Shown piece by piece: positions 57,106 to 63,333 of a stretch of 64,000 bases of DNA. The translations under genes were made by a program, and so were the position numbers. The stretch lies in assembly GCF_014803895.1 (NCBI RefSeq), contig NZ_JAAVAU010000011.1, positions 51,394 to 115,393 on the forward strand, given 5' to 3'. Within the stretch, counting starts at the first letter, position 1. The number at the start of each line of letters is the position of its first letter. This DNA is from Lactobacillus sp. Lineage in GTDB: Bacteria; Bacillota; Bacilli; Lactobacillales; Lactobacillaceae. The notes under the pieces were generated by a model, which did not search any database, was not told the origin of the DNA, and worked only from the letters and a program-made list of their open reading frames with translations.

Positions 57106-57898
57106 GATTAAAAACCTTCTTTTTACCAAAATGAGTACCTACGGATTGACCATCAAAAATATCAAAAATAATCTGGGGATGTTGACCACTACAAAGAATC
57201 ATTTCTTTCTCATTCTCAATCATTCTTTCAGCGGCTCGTAACTTTGTTACCATGCCTCCAGTTCCAAATTTTGTGCTTGAGGTGCCAGCTGCCGCCTTAA
57301 TTTCAGGAGTTAACGTTGAAACTGTACGAATAATCTGGGCATCAGCGTAACGGTGTGGATCTCGATCATATAAGGCATCAATATCCGATAAAATAATTAA
57401 AAGGTCGGCATCAGTTGTTGTAGCTACTTGAGCAGATAATTCATCATTATCACTAAAAGTAGTGTGATGATCTAATTCATCTACTGAGACTGGATCATTT
57501 TCATTAATAATTGGAATAATATGCTGCTTAAGTAAAGCATTAATAGTATTAAGTGTGTGCTGCCGACTAACTGGGAAATCTAAAACATCCTTAGTTAATA
57601 ATAATTGGGCAACATGAGTCTGATAATCAAGAAAACGTTGTGAGTAAATTCTCATTAACTCTGCCTGACCAATTGCCGCTAAGGCTTGTTGTTGGTCAAT
57701 TGCCTCTGGCCGGTCTTTTAAATTAAGACTAGCTAGTCCAACTCCAATTGCTCCCGAAGAAACTAAGATTAACTCATATCCTTGATTATTGAGCGTTGCT
57801 AACGTAAATGCTAAACGATCAATAGTTCGTAAATTAAGCTGACCGTTAGCGAGTACTAGACTACTAGTACCAATTTTAATTACAATCCGTTTTGTCAT
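57098..57898 (-). CDS. proB: Glutamate 5-kinase
   Basis: ProB (266 residues) phosphorylates glutamate in the first step of proline synthesis. Amino-acid-kinase core: KIGTSSLV near the start, VSSGAIGVGLASL, PIINENDPVSVDEL and FGTGGMVTKLRAAERM. It lacks the C-terminal PUA domain of longer ProB proteins, as is normal for lactobacilli. Overlaps proA. A T-box-like leader precedes it. Confidence 0.95.
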   Translation of the reverse strand: MTKRIVIKIGTSSLVLANGQLNLRTIDRLAFTLATLNNQGYELILVSSGAIGVGLASLNLKDRPEAIDQQQALAAIGQAELMRIYSQRFLDYQTHVAQLLLTKDVLDFPVSRQHTLNTINALLKQHIIPIINENDPVSVDELDHHTTFSDNDELSAQVATTTDADLLIILSDIDALYDRDPHRYADAQIIRTVSTLTPEIKAAAGTSSTKFGTGGMVTKLRAAERMIENEKEMILCSGQHPQIIFDIFDGQSVGTHFGKKKVFNHE

Positions 57899-57910
57899 AT
57901 ATTTTTCTTT

Positions 57911-58099
57911 CTAAAATAAAAAAGCACGTCTTTAAGTGAGACACCAGTTACGGCGGTACCATTCTCATTCAAAGACGTGCTTTACCCTTTTTAAGTATTA
58001 TATTCAAATTAATTAAGTTGTAGCAGGATTTCGGTACTTGGTATAGCTTGCAGTCGATGACTATACTTCCTTAGCTGACCTACTTATATCTACAATTAA
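57911..58099 (-). promoter_or_regulatory. T-box-like leader of proBA
   Basis: Minus-strand transcript. A Stem I-like hairpin (58020-58083) is closed by GTAG-CAG pairing with CTG-CTAC. TGGTACCGC (57953-57961) matches the core of the T-box sequence; GAGA/TCTC and CGCC/GGTG around it form an antiterminator-like fold with a bulged TGGTA. A perfect 13-bp terminator stem (57971-57983 with 57921-57933) and T run follow. TGGT would pair with an ACCA tRNA end, which fits tRNA-Pro (discriminator A). Specifier unclear; CCG at 58032-58034 is one candidate. The terminator arms enclose the antiterminator instead of sharing an arm, which is unusual. Confidence 0.6.
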
Positions 58100-58128
58100 A
58101 TTTTATCGAGCTTTAGGGGATTTGACAA
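58100..58128 (-). promoter_or_regulatory. Promoter of proBA
   Basis: Minus strand: -35 TTGTCA (58123-58128), 17-nt spacer, -10 TAAAAT (58100-58105). Transcription would start about 10 nt before the Stem I-like hairpin of the leader. Confidence 0.75.
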
Positions 58129-58246
58129 GGAAATTACTTTTTACTGTTACAAATTTTTCTACAAATAAGCATCTTTTTGTAAATTATATAGAGAGTTAAT
58201 CTATCCTATTCCCTTAGAATAAGAGACATTCCTTTTATATCAGTGT
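58129..58246. other. Probable integration junction (attachment site region)
   Basis: The 118 nt between the integrase stop and the proB promoter must contain one end of the mobile element. It is A/T-rich and shows a small inverted repeat TACAAA...TTTGTA near 58160-58181 and TATTC...GAATA near 58208-58222. The core cannot be fixed because the other end of the element is outside the window. Confidence 0.45.
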
Positions 58247-59494
58247 TTACACAGCTTTTTTCTTATTTTGGCAGACTTTTGGCAGACCGCTTAATTTAGC
58301 TGTAGTTAAATGTTGATTACCATTGAATGAAACTTTTGACTTCTTAGCCGGAGAAATATTCATACTTCCTTCCATCTTTGAAGCCAATTCAATATCATTA
58401 TTACTAAACATATGAGCATAGTATTTAAGAGTTGTCATTGGCGTTTTATGCCCTAGTCGATGACTTACAGCTAAAACATCAGCGCCAAGTTCAGCAATCA
58501 AATAAGACGCATTTGAATGTCTTAATCCTCTACCATCAATTCTAGGAACACCTGCAAGCTTGGAATAGCGTTTCAGCCATCTACTTAGAGTTGACTTATT
58601 TAAAGGACAGTTGTCATACGATAAAACAAAATCTTTAACACCGTACTTAAGCTGTTCTTTTTTCCATGCCTTTAGGACTTCTACCAATTCATCGTCAAGT
58701 GTTAAGGTTCGTCTACTAGAATCAGTTTTTAAGTATGGCTTAAGCTCATAGTCCAACTTATTCTTATAATGTAGATTATTCAAGAACCTTACCTTGCCAT
58801 TGTCTAAATCGATATCAGACCATTTTAAAGCACCTGCTTCTGATACTCTACAACCTATGCGGTAAAAGAATAAGAAAGTAACATAGATAAATTGTTCGTA
58901 GAAGCTAGAAATTGAAATTGAAGCAATTACTTTTTCAAATTCTTCCTTTGTCCAATACTTAGCAGTAGCCTTTCCTTTAGGGATTGATTTAGTTTTTAAA
59001 GATGGATTAGCAGGAATTAAACTAATCTCTACTGCATAATCTAGACTTTGTCTAAAAGAAGTATACACAAGACTGGCATAACTTTGTGAATAATCAGTTT
59101 CAGTTAAGAGCCATGTACGATACTTCTCGCAATCTTCTACCGTAATTTTCTTTAATAGTTTGTTTCCCATGTAATCCACACCATGAGAAAACATTCTCTG
59201 ATGTGTATCATAGGTACTATTTTCAACATCCGCTTTGTATTTAGGTAAGAATTTTTCCTTAATAAAAGAAGAATAAGTCATATCACCTAAATTGACATTT
59301 AGATAAACTTGCTTAACTCTTTGGGCTTCAATATGAGCTGCTCTTGCACTAGTAAAACTGCGGTTTAGCTCGTCTTTTCTCCCTTTTTTAAAATGCTTCT
59401 TTCCCTTGGCATCCCTACCTAAAAAGATCTGATAAAAGAATCTTCCTTTATCATCTTTGTAGACGTCAACATATTTGGTTTTAGTTACTGGCAT
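58247..59494 (-). CDS. int: Tyrosine recombinase / integrase
   Basis: A 415-residue phage/ICE-type integrase that inserts and excises the element. An N-terminal AP2-like arm-binding part, a SAM-like core-binding part (about 70-165) and a catalytic domain (from 180) are visible. Catalytic residues: Arg in RIGCRVSEAG, LRH in DGRGLRHSNASYLI, HRLGH, and Tyr in TTLKYYAHMF. The usual HxLRH box reads RGLRH, so the first His is replaced by Arg. It is the outermost gene of the element, next to the proB promoter. Confidence 0.92.
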   Translation of the reverse strand: MPVTKTKYVDVYKDDKGRFFYQIFLGRDAKGKKHFKKGRKDELNRSFTSARAAHIEAQRVKQVYLNVNLGDMTYSSFIKEKFLPKYKADVENSTYDTHQRMFSHGVDYMGNKLLKKITVEDCEKYRTWLLTETDYSQSYASLVYTSFRQSLDYAVEISLIPANPSLKTKSIPKGKATAKYWTKEEFEKVIASISISSFYEQFIYVTFLFFYRIGCRVSEAGALKWSDIDLDNGKVRFLNNLHYKNKLDYELKPYLKTDSSRRTLTLDDELVEVLKAWKKEQLKYGVKDFVLSYDNCPLNKSTLSRWLKRYSKLAGVPRIDGRGLRHSNASYLIAELGADVLAVSHRLGHKTPMTTLKYYAHMFSNNDIELASKMEGSMNISPAKKSKVSFNGNQHLTTAKLSGLPKVCQNKKKAV

Positions 59495-59497
59495 TTA

Positions 59498-59698
59498 CTA
59501 ATCGTCCCCTTTTTCCAAAAGAGACAATCCCGTAATTTCTTCAACAACTTTAACTGGTACAACACCCAGACGCTTATTATTGTACAACTCATAACCAGCG
59601 TCTACCATCTTTTTTTTGGCAGTTCTAATAATTTCTCTAGCTTGACTAGGCTTGTAACCTAATTTAACTACATCATTAAAACCCATTAATTTTTTCAT
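59498..59698 (-). CDS. DUF3173 family protein (excisionase-like)
   Basis: A 66-residue protein (MKKLMGFNDVVKLGYKPSQA) of the DUF3173 type commonly found just before integrases in Gram-positive integrative elements. The predicted small helix-turn-helix and the 3-nt gap to int suggest an excision or recombination-direction role. Function not demonstrated; assigned from family recognition and position. Confidence 0.75.
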   Translation of the reverse strand: MKKLMGFNDVVKLGYKPSQAREIIRTAKKKMVDAGYELYNNKRLGVVPVKVVEEITGLSLLEKGDD

Positions 59699-59744
59699 TT
59701 AGTATCCTTCTCTTTTAAATCAATCATAAAAAGAAGATAATGAA

Positions 59745-59778
59745 AAGCGAACAGCCGTCGCATTTGGTTTGTTCGCTT
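59745..59778 (-). terminator. Weak terminator-like hairpin between the Rep gene and DUF3173
   Basis: AAGCGAACA and TGTTCGCTT flank 16 nt; only TTTTC follows on the minus strand. It may reduce readthrough into DUF3173-int. Confidence 0.5.
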
Positions 59779-59785
59779 AAAAGGT

Positions 59786-60922
59786 CTAATCATTACTTTG
59801 GTCGGTATGATTAGCCTTTTTTTCATCTTCTATTTCTTTTACAGCTTTTTCGAGATAATAGTTAATCGTCTCAATGTTTGGATGTTGGCTTTGTATCAAT
59901 GCCAAATCTTGAGCCATATTACTTGGAATAGAATAATGATCATCTCTGTTCGGCTTAGCTACGTATTCAAACATGAAAAGTAGAAAATCAGCTTTTCCTA
60001 CTTCACCAAATAGTTGAGCTACTCGATAGAATACCCCAGCAGCTCCACCAGTTAAGAACCATTTTAGTTCTTGTACTAACCGATCAGTTAATTTAGAAGC
60101 TAGTGGAGGAATTGTTCCTGAACCGTTAGCCAATTCGGTAAGCTTTTTCCATAATGGGATAGCTTTATGTTTAGCATCAGCAAGAATCCATCTCTTTACT
60201 ACATACCCTATTAGTTTCTGGTTTACTTCTATTTCTTCTTTTCCAGATAAATCCTGAAGAATTGCATGAGCCGCGTCATGCTTAAATTCCCCTTCAATTC
60301 GCACCCAACTCTTGCATTGCTGTGCTAAGTCATAATAAGGAGCATTTACTCTATCTTGTTCGATTTTTTTATCGTAAATACGTAAAAAGTTGTCGCTAGA
60401 TCTTGCACCACAGGTTATCCCAGTAATTATTTTATTTGCACCAAAGAATTTTTGATGTTGAGAAGATAGTTCACGCTCCAATGAATCCAAAATTAAAACT
60501 TTTTTATTTTGTAATTGTTGATGCAATTTATTAACAGTTAGATCACCATCTAAAACATCTATAGCAACATCAAGTCTTGTAAACCTAGCTTTCTTATCAT
60601 CCATATATTTAAGCAGGTTAACAAAACTCATATCATAGTCCCTTAGTCTACCTAAGCTTTGCAATGCCTTGTATCCAGTAGCACTAAAATAAAGCAACAA
60701 GCCCTGTGATGGTTTCTTAACATTCCACATAATCTTAATTTTGCCATCATAGTAAGCGATAGCTTCTGAATAATGATTTAATGCTTTAGCTTTATCAGAG
60801 CCACCTAGTATTTCTGCTAAATGAAGCTCTTTCTCAATCTCCAAAGCAGTATTTAATCCTCCCATCTTGCCAATAGGAAAATTAATACTTACTTGGTCAA
60901 CAGTCACATAGTACTGAGCCAT
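59786..60922 (-). CDS. Rep_trans-family replication initiator / MOBT-type relaxase
   Basis: A 378-residue protein related to pT181-type Rep and to NicK / Tn916 Orf20 relaxases, which nick DNA at oriT for rolling-circle replication and conjugation. Family signs: RLDVAIDV (about residue 118) as metal-binding motif and FLRIYDKKIEQD (about 198) with the likely nicking tyrosine, then WVRIEGEFKHDAAH. The oriT-like hairpin cluster lies immediately upstream, as in ICEBs1 and Tn916. Assignment is from motif and context, not from a search. Confidence 0.82.
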   Translation of the reverse strand: MAQYYVTVDQVSINFPIGKMGGLNTALEIEKELHLAEILGGSDKAKALNHYSEAIAYYDGKIKIMWNVKKPSQGLLLYFSATGYKALQSLGRLRDYDMSFVNLLKYMDDKKARFTRLDVAIDVLDGDLTVNKLHQQLQNKKVLILDSLERELSSQHQKFFGANKIITGITCGARSSDNFLRIYDKKIEQDRVNAPYYDLAQQCKSWVRIEGEFKHDAAHAILQDLSGKEEIEVNQKLIGYVVKRWILADAKHKAIPLWKKLTELANGSGTIPPLASKLTDRLVQELKWFLTGGAAGVFYRVAQLFGEVGKADFLLFMFEYVAKPNRDDHYSIPSNMAQDLALIQSQHPNIETINYYLEKAVKEIEDEKKANHTDQSND

Positions 60923-60954
60923 ATGATATACCTTCCTTTTAATTTATTAGATAT

Positions 60955-61030
60955 ACCCGCCTAATAGTTATGGCGGGTTGATGCCGAGCGCTCCGCTCGG
61001 ATCGTTCCACTTGCCAGCTTCCAGCTGGCA
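60955..61030. other. Candidate oriT: three consecutive hairpins
   Basis: Between the ftsK-like gene and the relaxase gene lie three perfect inverted repeats. ACCCGCC/GGCGGGT with a 10-nt loop (60955-60978); CCGAGCG/CGCTCGG with a 3-nt loop (60984-61000); TGCCAGCT/AGCTGGCA with a 3-nt loop (61012-61030). The stretch is far richer in GC than its flanks. Position between the coupling protein and the relaxase matches oriT of Tn916/ICEBs1-type elements. The nick site is not identified. Confidence 0.6.
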
Positions 61031-61050
61031 TCCGTCGGCAGACACCACAG

Positions 61051-61877
61051 TTAAGGTTCTTCCCAATAGTCCTCATGGATAAACCAATTAGGATTTACTT
61101 CCTGCTGAATCCTAGTTACAGTTCTAGGAATATCAATTTCCGACATATTTGGGAAGTAAACTGGTCTTGGCATAATTAACCCATTCTTGTAGAACAACCC
61201 TGCTCCTTTAACATTTTCAGTTAATGGCAAGCCTTTAACCTCAGTCATTGGAAACAGCATTCGTTTAGTATCAGAATCTGCACCATTAGATGCCATAAGT
61301 AAGCGATTGTTAAATTGCAATGTCGTATCCCGTGGAAGAATTTCAGCTGATGGACGCTGAATACCTACAACTACATAGCCCCGAGGGGCGAGACATATAT
61401 TGAAGCTTGTCGAGCTGCAATTAACAGCTCAAATAAGTAACGTTGGATCTCGCTACGGAGTTTCGGATCATTTAATAAAACGGCAAGTTCATCAATGATC
61501 ACAACAACATCTCTAACTTTCTTACCATTGATATGATAGTCACCAGCAGTTTTACCAAATTCCCCTGAAAAATGGTCATAGCGTTTATGCATGTTTTGCA
61601 CAAGAATACGTAAGGTGCGTGCAGCTTGATTTGGTGTAACAGCTGGATTCAGCATTTTTAAGCTAGCCAAATCAGCTCCCTTACCATCAATTAGGTAAAC
61701 TTTAGCAGCCATCCCTTCTTGCTGATTCTCTAAACGGCTCTTGGTGCTCATCGTTGACAACAATACATCTTCAAGTGTATTAGTCTTGGTTGAACCAGTT
61801 ACCCCAGATACCAACATATGTGGGCTAGACTTCCAATCGATTACGCAGTCAGGAGCTAACAACACCTTAGAAATCAT
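61051..61877 (-). pseudogene. FtsK/SpoIIIE-type coupling ATPase, disrupted by a 20-bp insertion
   Basis: Two frames (61371-61877 and 61051-61320 plus its upstream extension) form one ATPase of 268 residues when 20 bp near 61373-61397 are removed. The joint then reads ARQASIYVVVGIQRPSAEI, a normal FtsK-type core. Walker A is GVTGSTKTN (usual form GSGKT), Walker B is DVVVIIDELAVLL. As it stands, translation stops at TAG after ISIYVSPLGAM-like residues, before the conserved QRP block. Role in the family: coupling protein that pumps DNA to the transfer apparatus. It overlaps the upstream membrane-protein gene by 11 nt. Confidence 0.8.
61373..61397. repeat. 15-bp GC palindrome flanked by a 5-bp direct repeat inside ftsK-like gene
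   Basis: Plus strand: ACATA (61373-61377), 15 nt GCCCCGAGGGGCGAG (61378-61392), ACATA (61393-61397). The insert is a GC-only hairpin (GCCCC-GA-GGGGC) in an A/T-rich gene. Confidence 0.85.
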
Positions 61878-62355
61878 GTTCGTTTACCTTTACCTTCGGA
61901 ATTGATAAGTTAATACGATAGACTGCAACACCGTTGCTCACCCGTTCTAAGCTAGCTGGACGATGAAATGCTGCCCCCACTTCATTAGCTAGCTGATTCA
62001 AACTCTTTGTACCAGTTATCCCATTGGAATCAATTGACAACAGATAGTAGCCTGAATAGGACATATCCAATATGTACTTAACGTTAGCACGATATCGACC
62101 AATTGTGTAATTGTCACGTCTATCAGCTAGTGCAGCCGAATTGGTTAAACGATCTAAAGCTCGAATTTGATCAGGAAAAACAATACGATTGAAGCGGTCA
62201 ATTAGCCATCGGTATTGGCTTAAAACAGGGCTAAGCAACAATAAGGTTGCAGAACCAAAGCTAAAACCTAAAATGATACCAACAATGACACCAACTACTA
62301 ACAACGCAGCATTAAGATGGTAGCGGTCATTAGGATTGTAATTAATCTTGCGCAT
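61867..62355 (-). CDS. Membrane protein, likely N-terminal partner of the FtsK-type ATPase
   Basis: A 162-residue protein with two hydrophobic segments near the N-terminus (about residues 15-45: LNAALLVVGVIVGIILGFSF and the following stretch). Then a soluble part with RYRANVKYILDMSYSGYY. This layout matches the membrane portion of Tn916 Orf21-type coupling proteins, whose ATPase here is encoded by the next, overlapping gene. I cannot tell whether the split is original or from an older frameshift. It overlaps its upstream neighbour by 14 nt. Confidence 0.65.
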   Translation of the reverse strand: MRKINYNPNDRYHLNAALLVVGVIVGIILGFSFGSATLLLLSPVLSQYRWLIDRFNRIVFPDQIRALDRLTNSAALADRRDNYTIGRYRANVKYILDMSYSGYYLLSIDSNGITGTKSLNQLANEVGAAFHRPASLERVSNGVAVYRINLSIPKVKVNEHDF

Positions 62356-62800
62356 GGTGACCTCCTACGATCCTCTGAATCTGGTCGTTACTCAGTTCTA
62401 GTGGTCTGATACCTGAGGCTGTCAAGCCCTCATGGCCATTAAAAGACCATAATGCCAAATCATCAAAGGCAACAGTTACCATCTTAGAGTTAAACATGAT
62501 GTCCACATTATCTTGTTCACTTAATAAGCATTCCTGTCCCTTAATTTTGACTTCCAATTCAGTAGCTAATGGAAGTAAGCTGCTGTTTAAGACCTGGATC
62601 TTGTAAACCGCTCTAACAACCTCATTACCATCTTTGTCTTGTACCTGCTCGTTAGAGCCTGAAACAACCTTAAAGACTGTACCTGTAGCAAGCTTCAAAG
62701 GTTTAGTAAGTGAGTTACTAATTGGTGTAGCCTTAGGCATCAATGGTTGCGCAAAAGTAGAACCTTTAACAGATTCGGCGTTAGTTTGATTTTGTGCCAT
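62342..62800 (-). CDS. Hypothetical protein, first gene of the mobile-element operon
   Basis: A 152-residue soluble protein (MAQNQTNAESVKGSTFAQPL) with no family I can name. It has a disordered N-terminus and a beta-rich middle (TGTVFKVVSGSNEQ, YKIQVLNSS). A good ribosome binding site (AGGAGG) lies before the ATG. It precedes the membrane protein and the ATPase with overlap, so it is probably a transfer or replication accessory of the element. Confidence 0.7.
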   Translation of the reverse strand: MAQNQTNAESVKGSTFAQPLMPKATPISNSLTKPLKLATGTVFKVVSGSNEQVQDKDGNEVVRAVYKIQVLNSSLLPLATELEVKIKGQECLLSEQDNVDIMFNSKMVTVAFDDLALWSFNGHEGLTASGIRPLELSNDQIQRIVGGHHAQD

Positions 62801-62861
62801 ATTTATTACCTCCTATTGAGAAAAACGGGAAATGGCATCCCTTCAGTAAAATTCGACAACA

Positions 62862-62908
62862 AAAAAGCGGATTATCAGTTAATACGTTCTCTAACGCTGA
62901 TAATCCGC
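62862..62908 (-). terminator. Terminator hairpin before the first element gene
   Basis: Perfect 12-bp stem GCGGATTATCAG/CTGATAATCCGC (62897-62908 with 62867-62878, 18-nt loop) followed by TTTTTT on the minus strand, 60 nt before the first gene. Readthrough would be required for expression unless a promoter lies after it. Confidence 0.8.
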
Positions 62909-62920
62909 TAATAACTAAAA

Positions 62921-62948
62921 GAAGCATATGTTTTTAAACATATGCTTC
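62921..62948. repeat. Perfect 13-bp inverted repeat with 2-nt loop
   Basis: GAAGCATATGTTT and AAACATATGCTTC. On the minus strand only TTTT follows, so termination would be weak. The stop codon of a 21-codon small frame lies in its loop. Confidence 0.8.
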
Positions 62949-62999
62949 CCTTGCTATCTTATTCAGTTTTTTCCAAAAAAGGGCAGACTGGTAGCGCAT
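62934..62999 (-). CDS. Possible 21-residue leader peptide
   Basis: ATG at 62997-62999 gives MRYQSALFWKKLNKIAREAY plus V, then TAA inside the following hairpin loop. A basic amphipathic sequence. The ribosome binding site is poor (AAAGGA is over 20 nt upstream), so translation is uncertain. The layout recalls attenuator leader peptides. Confidence 0.25.
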   Translation of the reverse strand: MRYQSALFWKKLNKIAREAYV

Positions 63000-63040
63000 A
63001 GAGAAGTTACAGTAAAAAATTCCTTTAATACTTTAACAGT

Positions 63041-63190
63041 TAAAACCACGCTACTACCAATCTCCGCTAGCGTGGCCGCCCACGGTGGTACCACTACGTT
63101 TATTTACTATATCCACCATAGATCTGCAGTAGCGGGCGCATTGTTCTATGACTTATCCAACGCAACCTCTTATTGACACTACCCAACACG
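63041..63190 (-). promoter_or_regulatory. T-box-like attenuator in the mobile-element leader
   Basis: Minus strand order: a paired segment GGTAGTG...CGCTACT with inner GCGTTG/CAATGC (63130-63186), then GTGGTACC (63086-63093), CCG-TGGG-CGG, and a terminator-like stem CCACGCTA/TAGCGTGG (63068-63075 with 63046-63053) followed by TTTT. The 5' terminator arm overlaps the antiterminator-like fold, the canonical T-box geometry. The T run is short and no specifier was identified. An origin of replication is an alternative. Confidence 0.35.
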
Positions 63191-63333
63191 TTGGCGCAAT
63201 GGAATAGCATTTTTTCAATAAGAGTAAATCAAAATATACCTTTAATTAATAATTTATAATAAAAAATCCTTTAAATACTTATAACTTGTTTATATCATTT
63301 CAAATATAATTTATCAATATGGTATTTTTCTCT

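Larger units (their letters stand above)
62801..63333. other. 533-bp gene-free leader region of the mobile-element operon
   Basis: No protein gene is supported. The region holds, from the hsdS side: a weak promoter match, a long paired segment, a T-box-like TGGTACC with a terminator-like hairpin, a 21-codon small reading frame, and two more hairpins, one with a T run. These are listed separately. Confidence 0.7.

Noticed and set aside
62928..63176. 82-codon plus-strand frame in the mobile-element leader
   Set aside because: It runs through several strong inverted repeats, has no ribosome binding site and no recognisable domain.
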